Source: Isoetes taiwanensis (lineage: Eukaryota > Streptophyta > Lycopodiopsida > Isoetales > Isoetaceae). Taken from it: a DNA stretch of 64,000 nucleotides. The DNA lies in contig JAJEKV010000031.1 of the NCBI GenBank assembly GCA_021234155.1, positions 7,266,748-7,330,747 of the forward strand. Direction: 5' to 3'. Below the pieces are notes generated by a model. It did no database searches and was not told where the DNA came from. It saw only the letters and a program-made list of their open reading frames with translations. Positions 33,738 to 45,374 of this stretch are shown here, piece after piece; within the stretch, counting starts at the first letter, position 1; every line of letters starts with the position of its first letter. The translations under genes and the position numbers were made by a program.

Positions 33738-34252
33738 TCCAGCACAGTATACGGTTCAAGGATGTATACTGTACTGCATCGTCGCGCGTACACGCCATCC
33801 CGATTGACGTGTACGCCTACATGTAGTTAAGCAAGTAGCACCCTAGGGGGCAACTTGCAAGTGTTTGCACATTTATTATTCATGTGTACACTTTAGCCCA
33901 CTTAATTAATATAGGCAAATGGGCCACACCCATTTATCCCACATGCTCAAGGGAGAAATAAGAAGCCCTAGCCCTAACCCTTAGTCTATATAAGTATAGA
34001 AAACCCTAACTTTCCATTTTCGTCCACAACCTTCTAGAGCTCTGTTTTGCTTGCTCCAAGAGCCAATCTCGCCTCCCAAAGCCTGTCTGAGCAGTCTAGC
34101 TCATCAGCTTTCCTTTCTAGCTTCATCTTCAAGCAGTTATGCAGCATGGATGTGTTTAGAGCAGGAGGAGCGAGTCAGGGATCAGGTATTTTGCCAATTC
34201 AATAGTCTAAAGCGCCTCCCAAACATAGAGTAAGTAGGTTTAGCCTATTGAT
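33738..34252. other. Left part of an unclassified inserted segment
   Basis: Begins with two perfect hairpins (33745-33752 with 33764-33771, and 33786-33794 with 33808-33816). It later has a promoter-like TCTATATAAGTATAG near 33991-34005 and TAGCCCTAACCC-type sequence. It is continued after the gypsy element at 45375-46380. The element class is unknown. Confidence 0.4.
34248..34252. repeat. Target-site duplication TTGAT (gypsy, left)
   Basis: TTGAT immediately precedes the 5' LTR and matches 45370-45374. Confidence 0.9.
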
Positions 34253-34841
34253 TGTTAGTCCTGTGCCTCCTGGTACAGGACTATTCATGCATACGACAGA
34301 CCAGGTCAAGCTCAAGGATCCTCAGTCAGCCACGGGTCAGACATCCAAGGCTCCGCAGAAGACCAAGCGGCCAGACCACCTTGATCAAAGCACATGGCCG
34401 TCAACAAGAGGCGCCCTTCCGGACAAGTGGCGGCCCGTCACCGCCAGCGTCGGCGTCGGCGTGATTCTAGGCACTTCAAGAGGCACCGCCAAACATTCCT
34501 GCAAATCAGGCCTCCTTCCAGGAGTCGGCACCGAGATCAGTCAGAGTGTCTATATTGGGCCCAAGGCCATTGTACTATATATATGAGTAGAGCTAGCACA
34601 TGAGTTTTTAGATGAGTTTTGAGTCTTGTCTCCTTTCGGTTTTCTCTCTATTCGCGAGCTCATGTATTTTCATCATTGATATCAAGGAAGCTTATCATCC
34701 TTCTCTCATTTGTTACTTTTTCTTCTTCTTCTTCTCTTCTTGCAAATCCCAAGTGACATAGTCCCCGGGACTCTCTGTTAGATCCACGGGTCCTCACAAA
34801 GGGCTGTCTTCTGAGGAGTTCCCGAACCCGGACCCCAAACA
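34253..34841 (+). repeat. 5' LTR of the gypsy element (589 bp)
   Basis: Starts TGTTAGTCC and ends CCCCAAACA. A TATA-like ACTATATATATGAG lies near 34573 and a TTCTTCTTCTTCTCTTCTT tract near 34721. It matches 44782-45369 closely in the last 380 bp but less well in the first 200 bp. I could not identify the primer-binding site that should follow at 34842. Confidence 0.93.
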
Positions 34842-35179
34842 GCATGCGCTTTGCTTGGGTCTGCGATTTTATCCTACTTTCTTACATGCGCCATGTGCGT
34901 TCCGTAATTTCCGCGCCGGAAGAACTCCTTTCTCGAATGGCCTCTCGCTTGGAGCGCCATCGGCGTCGAAACTGTTGGCGACATGTATGGATCTGCTTAT
35001 GACATAGAGGGAGGCCATCTTGGTCTAGGGCTCGGTCGGCGCCACCCACCCCTCGTGTCGGTCTCGTCCCGGTTCCCCGCCCCAAGCGTGCAAACATTGC
35101 TCACAACCTCAGTCCCCTCATCACTATCAGGAGCCTTATCCGGCTCAACCTTCTCAACCGTACTTTCACACCCCTGAAC
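34842..35179 (+). other. Gypsy leader between 5' LTR and gag
   Basis: Untranslated leader region. No standard plant primer-binding site (for example TGGTATCAGAGC) is visible directly after the LTR. Confidence 0.5.
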
Positions 35180-36502
35180 ATGCCTACATCCATCATTCTT
35201 CCGGCCATACGCCTCTTCCTTCCCTTCAACCATCATCTCCCGGTTGAACGCGGCTATCCACATGTCTCCTTTAAGCCTACCGGGAATATCCTTTCCCTAC
35301 GTTTCCCCTTTGCTCTTCCTGTTTACAACCTTACGGATCTCAAAACCAATGCTCCGGCTACCCGGTTTCTCAACCGCAGTCACCCCTTCATCGGGGGTCG
35401 CCGGGCACCATGCCACATCAACTCAACCTCAATATCCTCACTATCTTTTTCTGTCCAGCCCAGCACTTTCACATCTACCTTTCAGACTCTGCAACTGACT
35501 TATCCCACCTTTGGCAACACGAAAGGCAAACCGTTAGACCAAAGTGCTCAGGCCCACATGGAAGAATTTGAGGCTCTAGCTGTCCTAAATGGTCATGCGC
35601 AACCTCAACTGAAATTCCACATCTTTTTCCACCACCTGGCGTGGCTCTCCTCATCAATGGCTCATGTCCAACAAAAGCCATTGGAAACAAGATCGTCCGC
35701 AATGCGCCTTTGCTTTACGTCTCATTACGGGACCACGGATGATGATCAACTTCATCTCAAGCAACTCAATGAACTTCAACAAGAGCCCACGGAATCTGCC
35801 CGGGATTTTGCGGATCGACTTCACATTCTGCTAAGTAAGCTCAAGGAGTACCCCACACAGAGCCAGATTTTGGTCTGGTTTCTCCAAGGACTTCCTCCCG
35901 CTATTCGACTCATGACTGAATACCTGCGTCCCAAGACTTTGGAGCAGGCTATCGACCTTGTCAATCACTCGATCAATGTTTCCTCCCCAGGCTCTTCAAG
36001 AGCTCCCGCTCATTCCACTGTCATGGTTCCACAAGCGACTGCTCGACCTCAACACGCTAATCCACAGCGCAGTCAAATCTGGTGCCATATTTGCAAATAC
36101 CAAGGCCATTTGGCCAATGAGTGCAACTCCACCAATGGCCCGCCTCATTGCAAGAGATGCAACATGTGCAATCATGCCACGGAAGAGTGCACTCGCACTC
36201 ATCCCACACCGTTCCGCAACAAAATGGTTTATCAAGTGCAAACCACACCTCGGCAACAATCGCTTCTATCGGCGACCACCTCTTGGTGCGGCCCTACGCA
36301 ACTCTATCGACCAGCGGGACCAACCACGGGATCCAACCAACGTCCTCCTTTTGATCCTTCTAAAGCTCAATGTTATCACTTTGTCAAGAATGGGGTCATA
36401 CCACCCGCGGCGTGTCCTCAACTTCCACAAGTTCGTCGGCTTCACGGCACCAATCGGACCACATCGGTCCGCCTCACGGGCTTACCAACTCTGGCTTGCT
36501 AA
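35180..36502 (+). CDS. gag: Gypsy gag polyprotein
   Basis: Open for 440 codons. The capsid-like core (about residues 165-265) carries LKQLNELQQEPTESARDFAD and LVWFLQGLPPAIRLM, the retrotransposon gag signature of plant Ty3 elements. Two CCHC zinc knuckles follow: CHICKYQGHLANEC and CKRCNMCNHATEEC, both C-x2-C-x4-H-x4-C, and they bind genomic RNA. The Pro/Ser-rich N-terminus (about 1-120) is of uncertain extent; translation may start downstream. The Gln/Thr-rich C-terminus may continue into pol by frameshift, since the pol frames that follow are disrupted. Confidence 0.8.
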   Translation: MPTSIILPAIRLFLPFNHHLPVERGYPHVSFKPTGNILSLRFPFALPVYNLTDLKTNAPATRFLNRSHPFIGGRRAPCHINSTSISSLSFSVQPSTFTSTFQTLQLTYPTFGNTKGKPLDQSAQAHMEEFEALAVLNGHAQPQLKFHIFFHHLAWLSSSMAHVQQKPLETRSSAMRLCFTSHYGTTDDDQLHLKQLNELQQEPTESARDFADRLHILLSKLKEYPTQSQILVWFLQGLPPAIRLMTEYLRPKTLEQAIDLVNHSINVSSPGSSRAPAHSTVMVPQATARPQHANPQRSQIWCHICKYQGHLANECNSTNGPPHCKRCNMCNHATEECTRTHPTPFRNKMVYQVQTTPRQQSLLSATTSWCGPTQLYRPAGPTTGSNQRPPFDPSKAQCYHFVKNGVIPPAACPQLPQVRRLHGTNRTTSVRLTGLPTLAC

Positions 36503-39500
36503 TGGCAAACAAGGCCGAGACCAGTTCTTAAGAAGCCACCAAGAGCGCCTCGGCAATCACGCTATCAACCAGCTCCGAAGAAATCAACCTCACCGGATCA
36601 ACAAGCCCAAGAGGAAATTTTTTCAGGCCCTTAATCCTCCGGTCAAACCGTCAAATTGGGTTGGTTTAGTTTCACGCCGCACCAAGGCATCCGTCCCTTG
36701 ACCATTATTCGAATGGCACGCAACCTGCCTTTGCGGTTGACACCATTCCTCATGAGGGCGAAAAAAAGGTTCACTTTGCACGACTTGGAAAAGCTCATGC
36801 CACATGTCATGCCCAAAGTTAAGCCAAAGCATTTTGAACCTCATGCAAGGCTGAAGGCCGCGCAGATTGGCAAATGTTCATGCCACCACTAGAGCTCAAC
36901 AAAGACAAGATACCCCTTCAACATCTCAACCTCCACGCTCTCAGACCTATCCAAATATTGCTGCCGAGGTTGACTTACTCAAAGAAGTTGCTGCTTCCCT
37001 GCCACGCACTCCCGCACCGGTGGAACCGGCCAGATCCTTTTTCTCATGTGCCTCTCGAACTCCAAGAGGAGCTCGCCAAGATCAAAATTCCTTTAAGCTT
37101 GGCAACCATTTTAAAACTCTGTCCTGCTCTCAAGGACCAGTTACCACTCCCAACTGTTTTAGTTGGGGCTGTGGCTACCTCTACACCCACGGTCCATGCC
37201 ACGGTGGGTAATCGCAAGTCAACCATGTTCAAATCGATGGAGGTAGCGCAGATCAATCTCATCACGGATAAACTCCGCAAAACAAATGGGCATCACACAA
37301 CTCTTTTCGTGCCCCATATGACATCAAATTGGCTAATGGCCATATCCGCGAGACCTCAAGGCGTCACACCTATTCTTCACATCAACATTGGTGATCTCCG
37401 CTTCCCCATGGAATTTGGAGTTTGGAAAGGCTGGCGAAGATCCGGTGACTATGAAATCTTTGGTAGGCGGACCTTTTCTCCGCCGGGCAAAGAGTATCCA
37501 TTCTTTGGGCCACGGACCGCTTAGTCATCACCGATGGTCATCTCAATGCCACCATGGACTTGCAAACGGGCAGGATCATTTACGTTGACAATGCGGAACC
37601 CTCTCTCGGAATTAATCGATTCTGAAGAAGCTCGAATATTTATCAAGTTCGGGCCCCACCTGCGAAGTGCGCCTCCCTCCTACCCCTAATATCTTGATCC
37701 TTGGGGAGAAATGACTCTTGATCGGGACCAGGGCTGTGGCTGCCTTGCTTGACCCCTACGGCTCCTTGCAATCGAATCCAACGTGTTGATCACTTTTCGG
37801 ATCTTTGAACCTCCCGCAACTCCCGTTGATGTACACGCCGTCATGAAGCAACCTACGCTAGATGAAACCGAGCAACCTCTCTTTTTCACCACGCAAAGTG
37901 CCACGCGATCCGGTTATGCTCAACCTCCTGCACACATTGTCCGGGATACGCGAAGTAATACCCCATATTCGGACTCGGAAGTCGAGATTGTGGGCGTTGG
38001 CAACAATCAACCTTGTTAGCATTGCCGCAAATCTTCCGGCTCCTTATCGTAAATGGAGCCGTCAAGCCGTTCAAAAATTCAAACACATTTTTACTGGAGT
38101 TACAAAGATCTTGGGGGAATCAACAAGCGCTTGGGGAACTCACCATTCCTACCAAATCGATGCGACCCGATTAGTAGCAACGACGATCTGAGCTCAACCC
38201 CAATTACCGCGGATCGCGTCAAAGGCGGAAATTGACAAACTCCTTCTTGCGGGGTTTGATCTATGAGGTCAAACATTCTCAATGGGTGAGCCCCATCGTC
38301 ATTGCCCTTAAGCACAATGGTAAAATCCGGCGTGCATTGTGGACTATCGGAAACTCAATCAGGCCACGGGCGTGATCATTTTCCACTTCCTTCACGCACC
38401 GTGTTACGGAAGAAGTGGTCGGACATGAGATGTACTCCTTTATGGATGGTTTTTTCGGCTACAATCAGATCTCAATCAAAGAATCTGATCAACTCAAGAC
38501 CACTTTCACCACCCCGGTAGGTACTTTTGCCTACAAGGTGGTTCCTTTTGGATTATCCAACTCTCCATCAACGTTTCAACGCATCATGCTCTCGCCATTT
38601 TCATGATTTCATGAAGGAAAATCCCTTCTTGCAAATTTTTCAAGATGACCTCTCGCCTCTGAGTTCCATGGCTGACCATTTAGATAAATTGGAACTTCGT
38701 CTTCCAGAAATGTGATGAGTCCGGCATTAGTCTCAATCACGAAATGCACCTTTTCGTCACCTCCGTGTTCTTACGTTAGGCCATGTTGTCGACCAAAGCG
38801 GTATCACCACCGATCCTCCGCCAAAATCGGTTATTGTGCTCAAGGCTCAAGCACCAGCCAATATCAAGGAGACACGCTCTTTCACGGGTAAGGTCAATTA
38901 TTACTCCACCTTCATACACGGGTCGGCAGCCATTGCGGATCCCATTCATAAACTCACGGTGATTTAATCCACACGGGCTTGGAATTCCCAGTGAAGTCGC
39001 TTTCAACAAATTGAAGCTTTTGCTTACTCGAGCACCGGTTCTTGTTCCTCCTCAATGGGACAAGCCCTTTCATGTTCATGTCGATGTCTCGGCGTTTGCT
39101 ATTGGAGCTGTTCTTTCTCAAGAATATGATGCGCATGCCGACAAACCAACTTCGCTTCACGCCCGGTAGAAAACTCAATTACGCTGAAGCAACTATTACG
39201 CCGCGGAGCGTGAAGCTTTGGGTCTCATTTTACGTGTCCAACGCCTCCCGTCATTACCTTTTGGCAGTCAAATCAAGTTCTTTGTGGACCACCAAGCACT
39301 ACTCTATTTGATCAACAAGTCCACGCCCGCACGGGCCGCATTGCTTTCGTTGGGTCCTTCTTCTCAAGAATTTGCTCCTTTTGAAATCGCTTCATAAGGT
39401 AGGCAAATCTCATGTCGTTCGGGATTATCTTTCACGCATTCACCTGAGATGATCCCTCCACTGGAGTCTCCGACGCCTTTCCTGATGCTCAGCTCTTTTT

Positions 39501-40797
39501 AGTCACGGCCACACCACATTGGTTTCATGATTTTCAGCAGTACCTCCTCACAGGTGCTCTTCCACCAGAAGACGAGACGCTCTCTCCTGCCAAGCGACAA
39601 TCCCGTCGCCATCAATTTCTACGAGAGGTCCGTGACTACACCATGGTTGCAGGACATCTCTACAAAAAGGGTAAGGACACCATCCTTCGACGCTGTGTTC
39701 TACCTCATGAAGTTCCAGATATTGTTCGAGAAGCTCATCAAGGGCTCGGTGGTGGTCATTTTCATGGTGACACCACGGCCGCGCAAAAATCTTCTAGCCG
39801 GGTATTATTGGCCCACGCTCTTCAAAGATGCTCATGCCCACGCCCAAGACGTGTGGCGCTTGCCCGTGGTGGGGGCCCCCACGGCCGCGTGGCTCTTCCC
39901 TTGGCGCCGTCGCCACGCCACTTCCCTTCAGCAAATGGGGAATGGACTTTGTGGGACCTATAGATCCTCCTGCGCGGCACACTCGTGCCCGATACATTCT
40001 GGTTCTCACTGACTACGCCACCAAATGGGCGGAAGCTTGTGCACTTCCAGACAACACTGCAGCAAGCACAGCTAGAGTCCTCTATCAACAAGTTATCACG
40101 CGATTCGGCTGCCCCACGGAGCTGGTCAGTGACCGTGGTGTTCATTTCATCAATCATACTATCAAGGAGCTGACGGATTATCTCCTCATACATCATCACA
40201 AGAGCACACCTTACTATCCTCAAGGTAATGGTTTGGCAGAAAGCACCAACAAAACGCTGGTCACCATTCTCAAGAAAATTTGTGACGCTTCCCGCACAGA
40301 TTGGCAGACAAAACTTCCCACTGTCCTTTGGGCCTACAATACTTGTTTCAAGATTGCTACTGGTCACACTCCTTTTAAATTGGTTTATGGTCAGGAAGCT
40401 CTCATGCCGTTTGAATACATCCTTCCGACACTCCGTTTTTCAGCCGCTCTTTGCTCATAATCCACCGGTTGCGCACTCAAAGAAAGGGTCTATCAATTAG
40501 AACAGTTTGGATGAACTTCCGACGGATGCTTATATTCGTGTTCTTCATGGACAACAGTTGCAAAAATCTTTACATGACAAACGTCTGAAGACAAAAACAT
40601 TCAAAGAAGGCGATTTGGTTCTTCTTTATGATTCCAGGTACAAAAATTTTCCGGGTAAACTCAAGTTTCGTTGGCTTGGCCCTTATCAAATTGTTCAAGT
40701 GGTTAGACCAAGCGTTTTCCAACTGGCTGAGTTAGATGGTACTCCATTACCTACATTGGTTAATGGTTTTCGTCTCAAAGCATTTCATCACACGTAA
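36503..40797 (+). pseudogene. pol: Gypsy pol (protease, RT, RNase H, integrase), frameshifted
   Basis: The protease end is suggested by a NILILG-like motif at about 37688-37705. Reverse transcriptase: EIDKLLLAGLIYEVKHSQWV (about 38230-38290), SPIVIALKHNGKIR, MDGFFGYNQI and PFGLSNSPSTFQRIM (38443-38600), with FQDD at about 38640 where YxDD is expected. RNase H: HVHVDVSAFAIGAVLSQ (about 39072). Integrase: WGMDFVGPID, LVSDRGVHFI, QGNGLAESTNK, giving a D-D35-E triad at about 39947, 40133 and 40241. A C-terminal chromatin-side domain reads FKEGDLVLLYDSRYKNFPGK and FRWLGPYQI (40507-40797). At least eight frame changes interrupt the region, so no complete polyprotein can be made. Confidence 0.85.
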
Positions 40798-41798
40798 AGT
40801 GAACATCAACAAACAGAGGCAGTTCGAAGCAAACATCACGAGAAAGTGACTAGAAAGGCGGTATATTATATTATAGTGGAGATTTTTACAAAATGTGGGC
40901 GCGCCCCAACTATTTCGCTATAGGCCACTGCCTATATACAAAAACGGGCTCGAGCCCTATTTACTAAGTCCTAAGAGGAAAAACCCTCTACTCGGGTTGG
41001 GAAAGAGGGTGATCTTGCGGAGGAGATGGTAGAGGTTACTGCTCCCGATCCCAAATAAGGTGCGCGAACCACCTCCATCCCGTTGGTCTTGGTCCGGGAT
41101 GTTCAGCCATCCCGGCACACCACCCGTCCATTCGAATGCCACGGTTGTGGCGGCGCCCGAAGATCCGCACAATTCATCTTGCAAGTGATCCACTCGACGG
41201 TTAGGTGGGCATCGTGCGGTCTTCGTTCAAGCCCGGCAGCAGCCATACCGAAAAGCCATCGGATGCCTTCGTTTCTCTCGGTTCGTCTTATATAGCCAAC
41301 TGAGGAACTCCTTGTCGACGTGGACCAATCACAGAAATCGCCAACGTGTTTGCAATGCAAGGCTGTTTCTAAAATGAGAATCTTTTCTCCCGCCGCATAT
41401 CTAGCCATGGTACCTTCTGACACATTCCTTTTAATGATATCCCACTTTGAGTTGCCAGCATTGAATGCCATTCCTTCTTTTCACGCCCGTCGAACATTAA
41501 TGTGTGTCCTTTGCCACCTGTCACATCCGATCCTTCTTTCACGTCTCATCCTCACCGTTCATTGCTTCTCCCTTACGCTTTTTGGGACTTAGCCAAATTT
41601 TTGCCTCTCAATACCCTTCTTGGCATCTTTTGACACCTGGCACCATCAACGGTTCCAGTTTCGCACTCTTCATACCTCTTAAGCCTCGGTTTATTAAGCC
41701 CTAAAACACACCTTTTCGTTCCTCTGCGCCTTTGTCCTCCGTGCTCGACTTTCGTCTTCCGCCTTTGGAATCACTCTTCGTTTCTGCCCATCGTTACC
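40798..41798 (+). other. Spacer between integrase and extra ORF
   Basis: Non-coding stretch inside the gypsy element. It has a GGGCGCGCCCCAACTATTTC-type sequence near 40900 and no recognised motif. Confidence 0.5.
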
Positions 41799-44513
41799 AT
41801 GGCTGCCCCAAGATTTTCTACACTTCAAGCTACCGCTCCCAAGGATCCGGCCCTTTTTGCATCTGTATCCTTCTTGACGCCCACTTTCCGTGAAGCCCTT
41901 GTTGGCCCAAATAAAGAAGTTGCTGAACGACACCAGCTTTACGAATTCTCTCAAATGGAACTTCCGGCTCCAAATCCTGACCAGTTGAAGCAGTTCATCG
42001 CCAATATCGTTAACAGTCCGCAAGGCTACACCACTGTGGTCGATGGCACCACTATTTCGTTGACTCAACATTTGATTTCTGAGGTATTTCATATTCCCTT
42101 GCACACCCCTTGTGTATCATGGTCTGCTATACAGGATCTCGATGTCACAGAGTTTGGTGCACCTGCTTATCATGCCAATGTCCATCGTCTGACCAATATC
42201 GACAAGCCTCACGAAACCTTTGTTAAATTTCTGTGGCGGAAATTCCTTGGGTATTCTATCAAGAACACCCATATCAATAAGTCTTTCTATAACCTGGTCC
42301 TCAAGCTACACACACTCCAAACACCACATAGATTGGCCCCAAATGATGTTCTATCGTCTTCTCCAAGAAATGGACCGCCTTCGGGGTACCACTTCCATTT
42401 CTGAAGTTTCTGTGGGAGGCCACTTTCAAGCCCTCATCCGTCATTACTTCCCTCCCACACCACCAAATTCTCATAATTCCACTCAGCGCTCCCTTCCAAT
42501 CACTCACCAAGCTGGCACTTCACGCCCGTCTTCCCCTGGTCATGTCCACAGTCAGCACACCCATGTCACTGTCTCCTCCTCTGCTACACCATCCACTTCA
42601 CACCATTTTTCCCAAACATCCCAAACCGGTGCAACGGCCCGGCTCCACCACCACAACACCCTCGTCAGTTGTTGTATCAGTATCAGCAGGATGCTCAAGC
42701 TGCTGCTCTCAAATTACAAGAATCCCAAGACACTCTTATGAGTGGGGTTCAACGGGCACTAGAAGCCTCTGATGCGGTACACCAGGACCTTCAAGCTGCA
42801 ACTGCTCAAGTTGCAACCTTGGAGGCCAAACTTCAAGACAAGCATGAAGCTCTCTTACAGGCTCATGCAGATCTCAAAAGTGCACAAGCTCAAGTCAGCC
42901 AACTTCATGAGATCAGCAGGGCTCGGCTCGGTCAGAAATTCAGACTCTTTTGGAGCACAACAAGTCCAAAGCCGCTCTCCTGAGTACCAAGGACGCAGAT
43001 ATTGCTAAGCTCAACGCCTTGTACTCCGAACTTTGTGAAAACTTCAGCACTCAAGTTCAAAACCTTACAGAACGGGACGCTCAAGTCGCCTCCTTGACGG
43101 CTTCGACTTTCTACCTGGACCTCTCGGCTCACCTCTCTTCAAGATCGCCTACGAGGAGGTGCGTAAACGAAGATCTTGGATGACGCGGAGATTGCCGTGC
43201 CGTCTCAATACTCCGGGAAATCCTCCTCCCAGTCAACACTTCTCGAAACGGGTCCGTGACCCGATCCACGCCTTTGCTTTCGAAAGGGACAACCGGATCC
43301 GTGATCTTGAACAACAACTGCGGCAAGCTATTCGATCTGGCGATGAGGCTCAAGCAAAACTTGACGCCCAGACCGCCATTCTTCATAGAATGCCTGTTGA
43401 CTTCCCAGTTCCCTCCTGCTATCACGATTATGTGGTTGCTCGACGCCACCTCTTCCTTTCGAAGTGGCATGCGGCAGATGGCCCTGTGGATATTCCCCGA
43501 GGCGGTGCGAGATTTTCTTGGTTGGCCGAACTCTCCATTGAAGACAAAGGGTTGTCTTTGTGCCCTTGTGGTCTTTGATCTCATACACTGTGCCGATCCA
43601 GACTTTATCACCTTCAGAGTGGTTCAGCCCATGGCTTACATATTTCATGATTTCTATCTGGGTGATACACAGGAACACTTTGGAAATGGGCCACGCCAGC
43701 TTTTCCAGGGTGACCCCACTGTGCAATGGGTGCTTCAGGATAACAATCAATATCTTGCGGATCCTGCTCAGACCCAAACTCTTCATCAGGAGTACATGCC
43801 TGAGCTTGCCAATCATTTATCTCTCGGCAAGCGGAAGCGCCTACAACAAATCGAGGAAGTATCTAGGACATCCCGAGGATCTTCCCTATGCACAAATTTA
43901 TATGCAGCACCTCGCAGGTTACAATCAATTACAAGCTCTGTTGGATAGCAAGACGGTCCCCACGGGATGGGATAGCCCTCCCGTCAACTCTCGACTCTCT
44001 GCTTCTCTTTGGGATCGTTGGTGTCGGGCTCTTGATCCGGATCTTGTCGGTCAATTCGGGGAGACCGCCAAGAACCCATACGGGCATGGTTCCTTCTCCC
44101 TATGCTTCCCCGGGCGTACCTCCACGCCCGGGTTCTGACTTCGATTGGCGCCTTCCTTTTTGGACCAAGGTCATGGATGGTCATGCGGGCTGGACACCAC
44201 CTCGGATCTCGACGGATCTCCGTGGGGATCCACGTTTTGTTCGCCCGCTCACATTGGGAAGAAGGTGCCACTCGGACAACACCACAAATTGGATCTACAT
44301 TGCTAATGGCGTGGTTGGCAACGGCCCGCGGATGCGCTTCATGGTCTCGACACCTTCTTGCGAGAATGCCTCCACCTCACGATCCTTCGTCCATCTTCAA
44401 GCGGGATTTTCTTGCTGCTCTCAAATGCATTTTGCTAAGCTCCTTAAATCGGCAAATGTCCCATTTTTCACTTTGCAATCCGAATGCGATTAATCGGTGC
44501 CTTTGGCCTTGAG
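41799..44513 (+). pseudogene. Extra sense ORF of the gypsy element (plant mobile-element domain plus coiled coil)
   Basis: Starts MAAPRFSTLQATAPKDPALF and is open to 42404. The segment QFIANIVNSPQGYTTVVDG, ISLTQHLISEVFHIP and FLWRKFLGYSIKNTHINKSF resembles the domain found in extra ORFs of plant retroelements (putative plant transposon protein). A Ser/Thr/His-rich linker follows. Coiled coil comes next (ATAQVATLEAKLQDKHEALL, DADIAKLNALYSELCENF, RDLEQQLRQAIRSGDEAQAK; 42669-43400). A C-terminal part (about 43400-44140) reads PSCYHDYVVARRHLFLSKWH, TFRVVQPMAYIFHDFYLGDT and ASLWDRWCRALDPDLVGQFG. Frameshifts split it into about six pieces. Its position, 3' of integrase, is where Athila-type elements keep an env-like ORF, but I see no membrane segment. 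Confidence 0.6.
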
Positions 44514-44765
44514 ACTGTCTCCTCATGGAATGTCGGTACATTTCTTGAGGCCCACAGCGCCCTTTGAAGACATGGTGCGCTCTCGCTTTCTTATTGATGC
44601 AGATCCCGCCCTTGGCCAAAACACTCCTCAAGCTCTTCAATCACGCCCGGGATCTCATAAGCCGGTACCATAATGGTGCCCGTCCCCTCACTCCCCGTGA
44701 GGATCACTTTCGAACCGGATGGCTTCCCCCCTCGAAATGCTTCCTCCTTTTCTTCACTCACGAGT

Positions 44766-44781
44766 GTCGTTTGGTGGGGAG
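44766..44781 (+). promoter_or_regulatory. Polypurine tract before the 3' LTR (gypsy)
   Basis: The sequence GGTGGGGAG directly precedes the LTR start TGTTAG at 44782. It is the expected primer for plus-strand synthesis, though short and with one T. Confidence 0.5.
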
Positions 44782-45369
44782 TGTTAGTCCCCTCACAGTG
44801 CAGGACTATTCATGCATATCTGACAGACCGAGGTCAAGCTCAAGGATCCTCGGTCGACCCGCGGTCGGACATCCAAGGCTCCGCTAGAAGACCAAGCGGC
44901 AGACCCACGCTCAAAGCCTCATGGCCCGTCAACAAGAGGCGCCGCTCAGACAAGTGACGGCCCGTCACCGCCCGCGTCAGCGTCAGCGTGATTCTAGGCA
45001 CTTCAAGAGGCACCGCCAAACATTCCTGCAAATCAGGCCTCCTTCCAGGAGTCGGCACCGAGATCAGTCAGAGTGTCTATATTGGGCCCAAGGCCATTGT
45101 ACTATATATATGAGTAGAGCTAGCACATGAGTTTTTAGATGAGTTTTGAGTCTTGTCTCCTTTCAGTTTTCTCTCTATTGCGAGAGCTCATGTATTTTCA
45201 TCATTGATATCAAGGAAGCTTATCATCCTTCTCTCATTTGTTCTGTTTTCTTCTTCTTCTTCTCTTCTTGCAAATCCCGCGTGACATAGTCCCCCAGACT
45301 CTCCTGTTAGATCCACGGGTCCTCACAGAGGGCTGTCTTACAGGAGTTCCCGAACCCAGACCCCAAACA
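44782..45369 (+). repeat. 3' LTR of the gypsy element (588 bp)
   Basis: Begins TGTTAGTCC and ends CCCCAAACA, followed by TTGAT. Most differences from the 5' LTR lie in its first 200 bp. Confidence 0.93.
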
Positions 45370-45374
45370 TTGAT
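45370..45374. repeat. Target-site duplication TTGAT (gypsy, right)
   Basis: Matches 34248-34252 exactly. Confidence 0.9.

Larger units (their letters stand above)
34253..45369 (+). mobile_element. Ty3/gypsy LTR retrotransposon, 11.1 kb, with extra 3' ORF
   Basis: LTRs are 34253-34841 and 44782-45369. Both begin TGTTAGTCC and end CCCCAAACA, and they are flanked by TTGAT. The internal order is gag, protease region, reverse transcriptase, RNase H, integrase, then about 4 kb holding an additional sense ORF before the 3' LTR. Integrase lies after RNase H, which places it in Ty3/gypsy (Metaviridae). Gag is open but pol and the extra ORF are broken by many frameshifts, so this copy looks inactive. 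The frameshifts could partly be sequence error, since the LTR differences include many single-base indels. Confidence 0.93.

Noticed and set aside
33747-33755. GTATACGGT shared with 46349-46357 as a 9-bp Mutator-type target duplication
   Set aside because: The sequences just inside show no inverted-repeat similarity, and the motif is part of the hairpins.
34842-34870. Primer-binding site of the gypsy element
   Set aside because: The sequence after the 5' LTR does not match a tRNA 3' end that I can name.
39822-40367. 181-codon minus-strand ORF
   Set aside because: It is the antisense shadow of the gypsy integrase.
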